A stretch of 64,000 bases of DNA from Pseudomonas anguilliseptica (lineage in GTDB: Bacteria > Pseudomonadota > Gammaproteobacteria > Pseudomonadales > Pseudomonadaceae), in contig NZ_JAEIOI010000001.1 in NCBI RefSeq assembly GCF_021375795.1, forward strand, positions 1,550,001 through 1,614,000, read 5' to 3'. Made by a program: the position numbers and the translations under genes. Positions 1 through 10,628 of the stretch are shown in pieces. Each line of letters starts with the position of its first letter. Position 1 is the stretch's first letter. Below the pieces are notes generated by a model that saw only the letters and a program-made list of their open reading frames with translations, ran no database searches and was not told the origin of the DNA.

Positions 1-207
1 ATCGACCTGCAGCGCCAGGGCCTTGCCGCCAGCGGCCTCGACCTCGGCTGCCACCGAGTGGATGGTGCCCGGCAGCTTGGCGTGGGGCTCGGCGCTTTTC
101 GCCGCGATGACGATATTGGCACCGTCGCGTGCAGCGCGTAGGGCAATCTCGCGGCCGATGCCACGGCTGGCGCCGGTAATAAACAGGGTTTTGCCTTGCA
201 GTGACAT
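1..207 (-). CDS. atuG: AtuG-like short-chain dehydrogenase (partial, N-terminal 69 residues)
   Basis: The first 69 residues of an SDR oxidoreductase; the rest lies beyond the left edge. The N-terminus carries the Rossmann dinucleotide motif TGASRGIG and the following NIVIAAKSAEPH stretch seen in HSDL2-like SDRs. ATG at 205-207 (read on minus) is preceded by a GGGAGC ribosome site about 8 nt away. It lies 3' of atuF in the same direction, which is the place of atuG in the acyclic terpene utilisation operon. Its exact reaction in citronellol/geraniol breakdown is not established by the sequence. The family call is firm; the symbol rests on gene order. Confidence 0.8.
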   Translation of the reverse strand, partial: MSLQGKTLFITGASRGIGREIALRAARDGANIVIAAKSAEPHAKLPGTIHSVAAEVEAAGGKALALQVD

Positions 208-251
208 ATGCGTGCTCCCGAATTGTTATGGTTTTTGTGAGCGGGGCCGAA

Positions 252-310
252 CGGCGATCTGCTTTAGTCGCGACAAGTAACCCATTAGTCGCGGCTAAAG
301 CCCCTCCCAC
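252..310. repeat. REP-type inverted repeat between atuF and atuG
   Basis: Arms GCTTTAGTCGCGAC (261-274) and GTCGCGGCTAAAGC (288-301) pair with one mismatch, followed by CCCCTCCCAC. The same sequence family recurs at 2367-2442. It resembles Pseudomonas REP/REPIN elements, which are short, intergenic and mobilised by RAYT transposases. No RAYT gene is in the window. It may also act as a stabilising 3' hairpin for the upstream atuF message. Confidence 0.7.
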
Positions 311-319
311 GGGATGCAA

Positions 320-2308
<1,989 letters not shown>

Positions 2309-2366
2309 CTGTGTGCTCCTGCTGGTCGATCCGAATTGCATCCGGGTGGCGATTTGCGATCAATTT

Positions 2367-2442
2367 GTGTGGGAGACGCCGGGCGGCGATCCGCTTTAGC
2401 CGCGAGACAGCGATAGCAGTCGCGGCTAAAGCCCCACCCACG
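2367..2442. repeat. REP-type inverted repeat between atuE and atuF
   Basis: Perfect arms GCTTTAGCCGCGA (2393-2405) and TCGCGGCTAAAGC (2420-2432), flanked by GTGTGGGAG and CCCCACCCAC, which also pair in part. Same family as the repeat at 252-310. It fills most of the 137-bp gap between the two genes and sits just past the atuE stop codon. Confidence 0.75.
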
Positions 2443-2445
2443 GTT

Positions 2446-3246
2446 TTATTCAGCAGCCCACTTGGGCGCGCGTTTCTGTACAAACGCCATGGTGCCTTCG
2501 ATGCCTTCGGCGCCGGTTACCGCTGCAGCAAACTGCTCGGCGGCGCGGTCCAGTAGCGGGCCGAGGGCTTCTTGCTCGGCGGCCAGCAGCAGTGCCTTGG
2601 TCTGGGCATTGGCCTGCGGCGCGCATTGGCGTACTTGACTCAGTATCTGGTGCAGGCGTGCGTCGACGGCTTCGCTATCGGCTTCGCTGAAGTGCACCAG
2701 GCCCAGCCGCTCGGCTTCACTGCCATTGAAGCGCGCGGCAGTGAGGGCCAGGCGGCGGGTTTGGGTCAGACCGATACGCTTGACCACAAAAGGTGCGATC
2801 TGTGCGGGCAGAATCCCCAGGGTGGTCTCTGGCAGGCCGAACTTGGCGTCCTGCTGGCAGATGGCGATATCCGAGACGCAGGCCAGGCCGAAGCCGCCGC
2901 CCAGCACGGCGCCTTCAAGCACGGCGATCAGCACCTGTGGCGTGTTCTGCGCTTCTTCCAGCAGGCTGCCGAAGGCGCGGTTAAGGTTGCGGTAGGCGTC
3001 ACCACCGGCTGCTCTTGCTCCGGCCATATCCTTGATATCGCCACCGGCGCAGAAGTGCCCACCGGCGCCGCGCAGCACAATGGCGCGTACGTTCAGATCA
3101 TTGCGCAGGCTTTCCAGCACACCTCGCAGCTCATTGACCATGGCTAGGCTCATGGCATTACGGCTGTCCGGACGATTGAGGGTGATATGCAGCACGCCGG
3201 CGTCGAGATTCAGCAGCAGGGTTTCGCAATCGGGTAATTCGGGCAT
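2446..3246 (-). CDS. atuE: Enoyl-CoA hydratase family, isohexenylglutaconyl-CoA hydratase AtuE
   Basis: A 266-residue crotonase-fold protein. It has the oxyanion-hole stretch GAGGHFCAGGDIKDM and the second active-site region GLPETTLGILPAQIAPFV. In the Atu pathway AtuE hydrates isohexenylglutaconyl-CoA, the product of geranyl-CoA carboxylation. Start ATG at 3246 has GAGGAAG about 8 nt upstream. It lies between atuD and atuF on the same strand, flanked on both sides by REP-type repeats, so the polycistron has hairpins around this gene. Family certain; specific substrate inferred from operon position. Confidence 0.88.
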   Translation of the reverse strand: MPELPDCETLLLNLDAGVLHITLNRPDSRNAMSLAMVNELRGVLESLRNDLNVRAIVLRGAGGHFCAGGDIKDMAGARAAGGDAYRNLNRAFGSLLEEAQNTPQVLIAVLEGAVLGGGFGLACVSDIAICQQDAKFGLPETTLGILPAQIAPFVVKRIGLTQTRRLALTAARFNGSEAERLGLVHFSEADSEAVDARLHQILSQVRQCAPQANAQTKALLLAAEQEALGPLLDRAAEQFAAAVTGAEGIEGTMAFVQKRAPKWAAE

Positions 3247-3280
3247 CAGGTCTTCCTCGGTGTTTGCCGCAGCGCGCTTG

Positions 3281-3341
3281 TGTAGGAGCCAGCTTGCTGG
3301 CGATCTTAGGCGCGCGGATCGCCAGCAAGCTGGCTCCTACA
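3281..3341. repeat. REPIN: perfect 25-bp inverted REP pair
   Basis: Perfect 25-bp arms at 3281-3305 and 3317-3341 (each begins or ends TGTAGGAGCCAGCTTGCTGG or its complement) around an 11-bp loop. This is the classic Pseudomonas GTAGGAGC...GCTCCTAC REP type, a different family from the repeats at 252 and 2367. It lies in the atuD-atuE gap, near the atuD stop codon, and would form a strong RNA hairpin in the operon transcript. Confidence 0.9.
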
Positions 3342-3351
3342 GGTAATAGCT

Positions 3352-4512
3352 CTAGCCCTTCTTTTTCCCCGGCAGAATGCCCATCAGCTTGCAGATGATG
3401 CCCAGCATGATTTCGTCGGCACCGCCGCCAATGCTCACCAGGCGCACGTCGCGGTAGGCGCGGGCGACCGGGTTTTCCCACATGTAACCCATACCACCCC
3501 AGTACTGCAGGCAGCTGTCGGTGACTTCACGGCCCAGGCGGCCGGCCTTGAGCTTGGCCATGGACGCCAGGTTGGTTACGTCGCGGCCGCGCACGTACTG
3601 CTCGGTGGCCTGGTAGACCAGGGCGCGCAGGCACTCGACTTCGGTCTGCAACTCGGCCATGCGGAAGTGGATCACCTGGTTGTCGATCAGCGCGTTGCCG
3701 AAGGTCTTGCGCTCTTTGCAGTAGTCGATGGTGGCGCTGATGCAGTGCTCTAGGCCCTTGATCATGTTTGCTGCGCCGAACAGACGCTCCTCCTGGAACT
3801 GCAGCATCTGCATCATAAAACCAGCGCCTTCGTGGCCGATGCGGTAGCGCTGCGGCACGCGCACGTTGTCGAAGAACACCTGAGCGGTCTCCGAGCTGCG
3901 CATGCCGAGTTTGTCCAGGTGCGGGCTGACCGAAATGCCCGGGGTGTTCATCGGCACCATGATCAGCGACTTGTTGACGTGAGGCTTGTCGTCCGAGGTA
4001 TTGGCCAGCAGGCAGATAAAGTCAGCGGACGGCGAGTTGGTGATCCACATCTTGCTGCCGTTGATTACATAGTCGCTGCCGTCTTTCTTGGCGGTGGTTT
4101 TCAGCCCGGCCACATCCGAGCCGGCGCCGACTTCGGAGACGCCGATGCAGCCGACCATCTCGCCAGTGATTGCCGGTTTGAGGAACTCTTCGCGCAGTTC
4201 ATCGGAGCCAAAACGCGCGAGGGCAGGGGTGCACATATCGGTCTGAACGCCGATGGACATCGGGATGCCGCCGCAGATGATGGTGCCGAACTCCTCGGCA
4301 GCGACGATCGAGTAGCTGTAATCCAAGCCCATGCCGCCGAATTTCTCCGGCTTGGAGATGCCCAGCAGGCCGAGGTCGCCGGCTTTCTTGAAAATATCGT
4401 GGATCGGGAAACGGCCGTCTTTTTCCCACTGCTCGACGTGCGGGTTGATTTCCTTGTCGACAAAGTTACGGACCGTGCGGCGCAGCTCTTCGTGTTCCTG
4501 GGTAAAGATCAT
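3352..4512 (-). CDS. atuD: Acyl-CoA dehydrogenase, citronellyl-CoA dehydrogenase AtuD
   Basis: A 386-residue flavin acyl-CoA dehydrogenase, expected to convert citronellyl-CoA to geranyl-CoA. Signature GCIGVSEVGAGSDVAGL is near residue 125 and the FAD-binding MWITNS near 155. The usual C-terminal catalytic Glu position (YEGTSE in many relatives) reads SIGGGADE, so that Glu is absent. A candidate replacement base is Glu242 in QEERLFGA, the place used by isovaleryl-CoA dehydrogenases. ATG at 4512 has GGAGAA upstream. It lies 18 nt after atuC. Confidence 0.88.
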   Translation of the reverse strand: MIFTQEHEELRRTVRNFVDKEINPHVEQWEKDGRFPIHDIFKKAGDLGLLGISKPEKFGGMGLDYSYSIVAAEEFGTIICGGIPMSIGVQTDMCTPALARFGSDELREEFLKPAITGEMVGCIGVSEVGAGSDVAGLKTTAKKDGSDYVINGSKMWITNSPSADFICLLANTSDDKPHVNKSLIMVPMNTPGISVSPHLDKLGMRSSETAQVFFDNVRVPQRYRIGHEGAGFMMQMLQFQEERLFGAANMIKGLEHCISATIDYCKERKTFGNALIDNQVIHFRMAELQTEVECLRALVYQATEQYVRGRDVTNLASMAKLKAGRLGREVTDSCLQYWGGMGYMWENPVARAYRDVRLVSIGGGADEIMLGIICKLMGILPGKKKG

Positions 4513-4530
4513 TTTTTATTCTCCGAAGGG

Positions 4531-6147
4531 TTACAGGCGGGCTACGCCGAAAGTGGTGGTTTTAAGCGGGCGAACAGCGGCTTCGGCACAGATATCCAGC
4601 AGATAGCCGAGCAGCTTGCGTGTATCGCGTGGGTCGATCAGGCCGTCGTCCCACAGGCTGGCAGTGCCGTAGAGCGCGGTGGACTGGCTGTCGAGTTTTT
4701 GCGCGGTGACGGTTTCCAGCATGTCGAGCATCTTCGGGTCGGCTTCTTTGCCTTCCTTCAGGTGTTTCTCCTCGGTAACGATGCGCAGCACCTTGCCGGC
4801 CTGGGCTCCGCCCATCACGGCGGTTTTGCTGTTGGGCCAGGCGAAGATAAAACGCGGATCGAGGCCTCGGCCGCACATGGCGTAGTTGCCGGCGCCGTAG
4901 GAGCCGCCGACAACGATGGTGAGTTTCGGCACGGTGGCGTTGGCCACCGCCTGGATCATCTTCGAGCCGTGCTTGATCACGCCGAGCTGTTCTGACTCGG
5001 TGCCGACCATAAAGCCGGTGGTGTTGTGGAAGAACAGGATCGGCGTGTTGCTCTGCTCGCACAGCTGGATAAATTGCGCCGCCTTGGCCGCGCCTTGCGG
5101 GGTGATCGGACCGTTGTTGCCGATAAAGCCACAGGGCTGGCCTTCGATCTGCAAGTGGCCGCAGACGGTCTGGTTGTCGAACTCGTTCTTGAAATCGAGA
5201 AAGGCCGAACCGTCGGCAATGCGCGCGATGATTTCGCGTACGTCGTAGGGCTTCTTGGCATCGGCCGGCACCAGGCCGAGCAGTTCTTCAGCCGGGTACA
5301 GCGGCTCGCTGTAGACCTTGGCCGGGCGCGCCGGTAGTTGGGCATTCCACGGCAGCATGGCGAGGATTTCACGGGCGATGCGCACGCCGTCGGCGTCATT
5401 CTCCGCGAGGTACTCGGCGGTGCCGGCGACCTGGGCGTGCATCTCGGCGCCGCCCAGTTGCTCATCAGTGGCGATTTCGCCGGTAGCGGCTTTCAGCAGC
5501 GGCGGGCCGGCGAGGAACATCTTGGCCTTGCCGCGTACCACCACCACATAATCCGACAGCCCTGGCTGATAGGCCCCACCAGCGGTGCTGGAGCCGTGCA
5601 CCACGGTGATTTGCGGCAAACCCATGGCCGACATGCGCGCCTGGTTGGCAAAACCGCGTGCGCCTTCGACAAAGATATCGGCGGCGTAATTGAGGTTGGC
5701 ACCGCCGCTTTCGGTCAGCGCCACCACTGGCAGTTTGTTCTCGAAGGCGATCTGCTGCAGGCGCAGGGTTTTCTTCAAGCCGGTGGGGGAGATGGTGCCG
5801 CCTTTGATCGCGCTGTTGCTGGCGGTGACCAGGCAACGCACCCCGGCGATATAGCCGATACCGGAAATAATCCCGCCGCCGGCCTGGGTGCCGTCTTTGT
5901 CGTCGTGCAGCTTGTAGCCGGCCAGCGACGACAGTTCGAGAAACGGCGCGCCTGGGTCCAGCAGCAGGTTGAGACGTTCACGCGGCAGCAGTTGGCCGCG
6001 CTTTTCGAATTTCGCTTTGGCTTCGGCAGCCTTGTTCAGGCAGTTCTGTTCGATCTGGCGAAAGCTGGCCACGGCCGCGAGCATGGCCTCGCGGTTTTTG
6101 GCGAAGTCCTCGCCATGCACATCAATTTCAGACTGGATAATGGGCAT
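4531..6147 (-). CDS. atuC: Geranyl-CoA carboxylase beta subunit AtuC (carboxyltransferase)
   Basis: A 538-residue acyl-CoA carboxyltransferase that moves the carboxyl group from AtuF-bound biotin to geranyl-CoA. Both halves of the crotonase-like carboxyltransferase fold are visible: the N-half stretch GGIISGIGYIAGVRCLV and the C-half GGSYGAGNYAMCGRGLDPRF. The longest frame adds 41 residues, but ATG at 6147 (PIIQSEIDVHGEDF) has GAGGAA 8-10 nt upstream and matches the family length. It begins 4 nt after the atuB stop codon, so translation is probably coupled. Methylcrotonyl-CoA carboxylase (LiuB) is the close alternative; operon order supports AtuC. Confidence 0.9.
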   Translation of the reverse strand: MPIIQSEIDVHGEDFAKNREAMLAAVASFRQIEQNCLNKAAEAKAKFEKRGQLLPRERLNLLLDPGAPFLELSSLAGYKLHDDKDGTQAGGGIISGIGYIAGVRCLVTASNSAIKGGTISPTGLKKTLRLQQIAFENKLPVVALTESGGANLNYAADIFVEGARGFANQARMSAMGLPQITVVHGSSTAGGAYQPGLSDYVVVVRGKAKMFLAGPPLLKAATGEIATDEQLGGAEMHAQVAGTAEYLAENDADGVRIAREILAMLPWNAQLPARPAKVYSEPLYPAEELLGLVPADAKKPYDVREIIARIADGSAFLDFKNEFDNQTVCGHLQIEGQPCGFIGNNGPITPQGAAKAAQFIQLCEQSNTPILFFHNTTGFMVGTESEQLGVIKHGSKMIQAVANATVPKLTIVVGGSYGAGNYAMCGRGLDPRFIFAWPNSKTAVMGGAQAGKVLRIVTEEKHLKEGKEADPKMLDMLETVTAQKLDSQSTALYGTASLWDDGLIDPRDTRKLLGYLLDICAEAAVRPLKTTTFGVARL

Positions 6148-6151
6148 AGTG

Positions 6152-7021
6152 TTATTCCTCGCCCTTGAACACGTCTGGCATATACGCCCGGTGGAAGCCG
6201 TTATAGGTCTCGCTGTTTTTCGCTTTGCCCAAGGTCCAGGCACGGGTGCCCTGACTGGCGGCGCCGTCAATGCGGATGGTGTTGCCGTTGATAAAGTTGG
6301 CTCCAGGGGTAAGCAAAAAGACGATGGCGGCGGCCACTTCCGACTCGCTGCCGATGCGTTGCAGCGGCACGTGATCCTTGAGGTTGCGGATCATGTTTTT
6401 CATCGACTCGGGGTAAGTGTCCATGCCGCTGGAGGCGATCCAGCCCGGTGCCACGGCGTTGACCCGAACCCCGGCGTGGCCCCATTCGTAGGCGGCGGTC
6501 TTGGTGAAGTTCTCCATACCGGCGCGCGCCGCACCGGAGTGGCCCATGCCCGGCATGCCGCCCCACATATCGGCGAGCATGTTGACGATGCTGCCGCCAT
6601 GCTTGCTCATGCTTTGCAGGAAGACTTCCTTGGCGATCAGAAAACCGCCGACCAGGTTGGTGCGCACCACGGTCTCGAAGCCTTTTTGGTTGATGCCGAT
6701 CAGCGGCGCGGGGAACTGGCCGCCGGCGTTGTTGACCAGGTGGTGGATCTGCCCACGTTCGGCGACCACGGTTTTGACCATGGCCTTGACGGCCTCTTCA
6801 TCACGGATATCGCAGACCTGAAAGCTGGCGCTGCCGCCGTCTTCGATGATCTCGCCGCAGGTGGTTTCGAGCTTTTCCAGCTTGCGTCCAACCAGAACCA
6901 CGTGGGCACCCAAGTTGGCCAGTTCATGGGCGGTGCAACGGCCGATACCGCTGCCGCCGCCGGTGACCATGATGGTCTGGCCGTTAAACAGGCCGGGTTT
7001 AAACACCGAGTCGTAGCGCAT
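6152..7021 (-). CDS. atuB: AtuB, SDR family protein with 2-enoyl-CoA-reductase-like active site
   Basis: A 289-residue short-chain dehydrogenase with cofactor motif TGGGSGIG (20-27) and NNAG (97-100). At the place of the normal YxxxK pair it reads SGAAR (Ser162, Arg166) inside GHSGAARAGM. This matches the peroxisomal trans-2-enoyl-CoA reductase and dienoyl-CoA reductase side of the family rather than alcohol dehydrogenases. It sits between atuA (2-nt gap) and atuC (4-nt gap). A role in an enoyl-CoA reduction or isomer step of terpene catabolism is inference; the literature name covers an undefined function. Confidence 0.88.
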   Translation of the reverse strand: MRYDSVFKPGLFNGQTIMVTGGGSGIGRCTAHELANLGAHVVLVGRKLEKLETTCGEIIEDGGSASFQVCDIRDEEAVKAMVKTVVAERGQIHHLVNNAGGQFPAPLIGINQKGFETVVRTNLVGGFLIAKEVFLQSMSKHGGSIVNMLADMWGGMPGMGHSGAARAGMENFTKTAAYEWGHAGVRVNAVAPGWIASSGMDTYPESMKNMIRNLKDHVPLQRIGSESEVAAAIVFLLTPGANFINGNTIRIDGAASQGTRAWTLGKAKNSETYNGFHRAYMPDVFKGEE

Positions 7022-7023
7022 TG

Positions 7024-8823
7024 TTATTGTCCTTGTTCGAGGCTAGCGGCCAGCGCCCTGGGCACCGGTATCGGGAATTCCAGCAATTGTTGGGCGAAAG
7101 CCTTGCCTTGCGGATCGATACGCAGGGAGGCGACGCCACCGCCGCCCAGGGCGTTTTCCAGCAAAAAATTCAGGCTATGGCTGCCCGGCAGATACCAGCG
7201 GCTGACCTTGCCGGTTTGCGGATCGAGCGTGTGCTGCATCCATTCGGCCACGGCACCCTCGTTCAGCGCAGCGGCGATCCAGGCCAAGTACTCGGGCTTT
7301 CTGGCCATCACACCAATATTGCTGTGGTTGCCCTTGTCGCCGGAGCGCGCCACGGCCAGCTTGATCAGCGGCACTGCCGTGTCGGCTTGGCCATTCGGCA
7401 GTGGAGCAGCGATGTCGGCGGCGATCTGTGCGCTGTCCAGTACCGCGATCTGCGGTAGTTCGACCGGAGTACGTTCGCCGTCGATTTCCACCTGCAACTG
7501 GCAGGCAGACTTGTCGGCAAGAAAGCTGAAAAGGCGGATTACCGGATAAACCGTAGGGCGACCGCCGACAATGCCGGTCAGCCCCGGTGCCATACCGGTC
7601 GCCGCCTGGGCGATCTCGCGGGAGAACAATACCAGGGCTTCTTTTTTGGTATGGCGCACGGCGATCTTGATCACGATCTCGCGGGAGTCACTGCGCTGGC
7701 TACGCGGGCCGTAGGTGGCTTCGGAGCCGAGCAACTCGATGCTGACTTCCTTGTAAGACCCCCAACCGCGTTCGGCGAACATTTCCTCGGTCTTGCGGAT
7801 GATCGCCTGGCTGACGCGCTGGGCTTTCTTCACCGCATCAAGGCCGGCCATCAGGCAGCTGGCGGTGCAGCGGAAACCGTCCGGGTAGGTGGCGCTGACT
7901 TTGTACTGATCAGTCGGCGGCAGGCCGCGCGCGCCTTTCAGCTCCACGCGGTTGTCGCCGACCTGGCTCAGTTGCACCTGGGTGAAGTCGCAAAGCACAT
8001 CGGGCAGGTAATAGGCCCGTGGATCGCCGATTTCATAAAGCATCTGTTCGCCCACGGTAAAAGGCGTGACCAAGCCGCCGGAACCTTCCGGCTTGGTCAC
8101 GACAAAACTGCCGTCGGCCGCCACTTCCACCACCGGGAAGCCGATATGTTCGTAGTCCGGCACGCTTTCCCAGTCGGTGAAGTTGCCGCCGGTGCACTGC
8201 GCGCCGCATTCGATGATATGCCCGGCCAATGCGGCCTGAGCCAGCTGGTCGTAGTCGCTCCAGCTCCAGCCGAACTCATGCACCAGGGCGGCGCTGACCA
8301 CGGCGCTGTCGACCACGCGACCGGTGATGACGATATCCGCATCGAGCTTCAGAGCTTCGACGATGCCCGGCGCGCCAAGGTAGGCGTTGACCGAGACGCA
8401 GAAGGGCGGCAATGGTGCGCCGCTGAACATTTCCACGGTGCCAGCCTTGGCCAGTTCGCCGAGTTTGGGTTGCAGGTTGTCGCCATGCAGCACGGCAATT
8501 TTCAGATTGACCCCGGCCTGCTCGCAGGCGGCGGCCAGGGCGGCGGCGCAGGCGCTCGGGTTGACCCCGCCGGCGTTGCTGATCACGCGGATTTTCTTGG
8601 CGGCGATCTCACCCAGCAGCGGCGTCAGCACTTCGACAAAATCACGGGCGTAGCCGTCATCCGGCTTCTTCATCCGCGCGCCAGCCATGATCGACATGGT
8701 GACTTCGGCCAGGTAGTCGAACACCAGGTAATCCAGTTCGGTGCCCTTTACGAGCTGGGCGGCGGCGGTGCTGGTATCGCCCCAGAAGGCGGAAGCACAG
8801 CCGATGCGTACGGTTTTAGTCAT
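7024..8823 (-). CDS. atuA: AtuA, acyclic terpene utilisation protein (DUF1446 family)
   Basis: A 599-residue member of the AtuA/DUF1446 family, the diagnostic first gene of this operon. The N-terminus runs [20 protein letters not shown]; a long N-terminal domain is followed by a C-terminal part containing [20 protein letters not shown]. The biochemical role is unknown in the family, although it is required for growth on citronellol in P. aeruginosa. I chose ATG at 8823; an in-frame GTG at 8841 is possible because neither has a clear ribosome site. Its promoter must lie in the 215-bp gap shared with atuR. Confidence 0.9.
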   Translation of the reverse strand: MTKTVRIGCASAFWGDTSTAAAQLVKGTELDYLVFDYLAEVTMSIMAGARMKKPDDGYARDFVEVLTPLLGEIAAKKIRVISNAGGVNPSACAAALAAACEQAGVNLKIAVLHGDNLQPKLGELAKAGTVEMFSGAPLPPFCVSVNAYLGAPGIVEALKLDADIVITGRVVDSAVVSAALVHEFGWSWSDYDQLAQAALAGHIIECGAQCTGGNFTDWESVPDYEHIGFPVVEVAADGSFVVTKPEGSGGLVTPFTVGEQMLYEIGDPRAYYLPDVLCDFTQVQLSQVGDNRVELKGARGLPPTDQYKVSATYPDGFRCTASCLMAGLDAVKKAQRVSQAIIRKTEEMFAERGWGSYKEVSIELLGSEATYGPRSQRSDSREIVIKIAVRHTKKEALVLFSREIAQAATGMAPGLTGIVGGRPTVYPVIRLFSFLADKSACQLQVEIDGERTPVELPQIAVLDSAQIAADIAAPLPNGQADTAVPLIKLAVARSGDKGNHSNIGVMARKPEYLAWIAAALNEGAVAEWMQHTLDPQTGKVSRWYLPGSHSLNFLLENALGGGGVASLRIDPQGKAFAQQLLEFPIPVPRALAASLEQGQ

Positions 8824-8864
8824 TGGAAGAGTCCGCAACACAGGATTAAGGTGAACTGAAGGCT

Positions 8865-8882
8865 ACCAAGCAAGCGCTTGGT
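8865..8882. promoter_or_regulatory. Probable AtuR operator 1 (atuA-proximal)
   Basis: Palindrome ACCAAGC-AAGC-GCTTGGT, 42 nt upstream of the atuA start. It contains the 10-bp palindrome CAAGCGCTTG at 8871-8880. A second copy in reverse orientation is at 8923-8938. AtuR of P. aeruginosa is reported to bind two inverted-repeat sites in the atuA-atuR gap, so these are its likely targets here. Confidence 0.75.
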
Positions 8883-8922
8883 TGAAAAGCCCCGCGGCGA
8901 ATCTTTCTAACCGAAAGTGTGG

Positions 8923-8938
8923 CCAAGCGCTTGCTTGG
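8923..8938. promoter_or_regulatory. Probable AtuR operator 2 (atuR-proximal)
   Basis: CCAAGCGCTTGCTTGG is the exact reverse complement of 8866-8881. It holds CAAGCGCTTG at 8924-8933. The two 10-bp cores are 53 bp apart (about five helical turns), which would suit looping or paired repressor dimers over the divergent promoters. Confidence 0.75.
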
Positions 8939-9038
8939 GTGGCTGGCGCAGCATAAATTTCACTAATAACGACAAGCACTTGGGCAACAACGCGCAGGGC
9001 GTTGAGCGCAAGGCAAGAAAAGTTGGAGAGCATTTAGC

Positions 9039-9662
9039 GTGGATGATCAACAAGCGCAGGCGGTGATGCGGGACCTGGTGGCCAGTGGGCAGATCACCGA
9101 TCCGGACAGCGCGCGCGGCAAATTGCTGCAAACCGCCGCACACCTGTTCCGCAGTAAGGGCTACGAGCGCACCACGGTGCGTGACCTGGCCAGCGCGGTG
9201 GGCATTCAGTCCGGCAGCATCTTTCATCACTTCAAGAGCAAGGACGAAATCCTGCGTTCGGTGATGGAGGAGACCATTCGCTACAACACTGCGCTGATGC
9301 AGGCGTCCCTGGCTGATGCGACGGATTTGCGCGGTCGCGTGCTGGCGCTGATTCGCTGCGAGCTGCAATCGATCATGGGGGGCACCGGTGAGGCCATGGC
9401 CGTGCTGGTGTATGAATGGCGCTCGCTGTCGGAGCAGGGCCAGGCATTTATCCTTGAACTGCGTGACAACTATGAGCAGCTTTGGCTGCAAGTGTTGGGT
9501 GAAGCCAAGGCAGCTGGCTACATCAAGGCGGATCCGTTTATTTTGCGTCGCCTGCTGACTGGCGCGCTGAGTTGGACCACCACCTGGTTCCGTCCGGAAG
9601 GGCCGATGACCCTCGATCAGTTGGCTGAAGAGGCCCTGTCTCTGGTGATCAAAGACGCTTGA
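9039..9662 (+). CDS. atuR: TetR-family repressor AtuR
   Basis: A 207-residue TetR regulator. The N-terminal helix-turn-helix covers about residues 22-68 (LLQTAAHLFRSKGYERTTVR, then GSIFHHFKSKDEIL). The larger C-terminal part is the ligand and dimerisation domain. It is divergent from atuA, with two matching palindromes in the shared gap, and so is expected to repress the operon and itself. The start is GTG at 9039 with GGAGAG about 8 nt upstream; the ATG at 9043 is out of frame. Confidence 0.9.
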   Translation: MDDQQAQAVMRDLVASGQITDPDSARGKLLQTAAHLFRSKGYERTTVRDLASAVGIQSGSIFHHFKSKDEILRSVMEETIRYNTALMQASLADATDLRGRVLALIRCELQSIMGGTGEAMAVLVYEWRSLSEQGQAFILELRDNYEQLWLQVLGEAKAAGYIKADPFILRRLLTGALSWTTTWFRPEGPMTLDQLAEEALSLVIKDA

Positions 9663-9772
9663 GCAAATTGAGCTACGCTTAATATGGCGTTTTGATAGTA
9701 TTTTGGCGTCAAATAATTATTGATGCTGTCAGAGCGTCCTATTGCTGTATCCAGTCTGCTGAGGTCTGTCGT

Positions 9773-10549
9773 TTGCCCAAGCTGTTCAAGGGGCTGCTCT
9801 TCCTGTTTGCGTTGACGCTGGCCTGTACGACCCAGGCGGCCGTTGACGTGCGGGTGGGGGCCTACCATTTCCCGCCTTATGTGGTGAAACCGGAAGGTGA
9901 CCGCGTGGGTGGCCTGCTGCCGGAGTTGCTGCAGGCGCTTAACCAGTCGCAGAGAGACTATCGCTTTACGCTGGTCGCAACTTCGACCATGCGCCGTTAC
10001 CGTGATCTGCAGAACGGCCGCTTTGATCTGATCCTCTTCGAATCTCCCGGCTGGGGCTGGCAGGGTATTGCTCATGCAGCTCTGGATCTGCATATCAACG
10101 ACGCCGAAGTCTATGTCGCCCGCCTGCAACCGGGCCGTGACGAGCACTATTTCGATAATCTGAATGGCAAGCGCATGGCCCTGTACAGCGGTTATCACTA
10201 TGGCTTTGCTGATTTCAATTCGGACAAACAGGTGCTCACCCAGCAATACAATGCTGTGTTGACCTATTCCCATGACAGTAACCTGATCATGTTGCTGCGT
10301 GGCCGTGCCGATGTGGCGGTGGTAACGCGTTCTTACTTGCGCGCTTATCAGCAGCGTTACCCCGAACAAAGCAGCGCGCTGCTGGTGTCCAGGCGGGTTG
10401 ATCAGGTCTATCAGCATCAGGCGCTGTTTCGGCCGCTGTCGGCCATTTCGCCGCAGGCCTTTGCGGACCTGCTTAAACAACTCAATCGCGATAAACATTT
10501 GGAACAGTTGCTGGGCAGATACCACTTGCGGGAAGTTTCCGTACCCTAA
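9773..10549 (+). CDS. Periplasmic solute-binding-like protein (SBP_bac_3 type), tandem copy 1
   Basis: A 258-residue exported protein of the amino-acid-binding-protein fold. I use TTG at 9773 because it gives a clean signal peptide (KLFKGLLFLFALTLACTTQAA, cleaved before VDVRVG) with GAGG about 8 nt upstream; the longer frame from 9692 puts a polar extension before it. The mature start VGAYHFPPYVVKPEG and the motif ESPGWGWQ are shared with the next gene. No permease or ATPase gene is nearby. It may be an orphan ligand sensor or scavenger; ligand unknown. Confidence 0.75.
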   Translation: MPKLFKGLLFLFALTLACTTQAAVDVRVGAYHFPPYVVKPEGDRVGGLLPELLQALNQSQRDYRFTLVATSTMRRYRDLQNGRFDLILFESPGWGWQGIAHAALDLHINDAEVYVARLQPGRDEHYFDNLNGKRMALYSGYHYGFADFNSDKQVLTQQYNAVLTYSHDSNLIMLLRGRADVAVVTRSYLRAYQQRYPEQSSALLVSRRVDQVYQHQALFRPLSAISPQAFADLLKQLNRDKHLEQLLGRYHLREVSVP

Positions 10550-10628
10550 ATGACTGAAAATGCTCTGTTCGGTCAGGTTCGCCTGGAGTAGGCTGCAAAC
10601 AACAAAAAAATAAGGACGTTGGCGTCGT

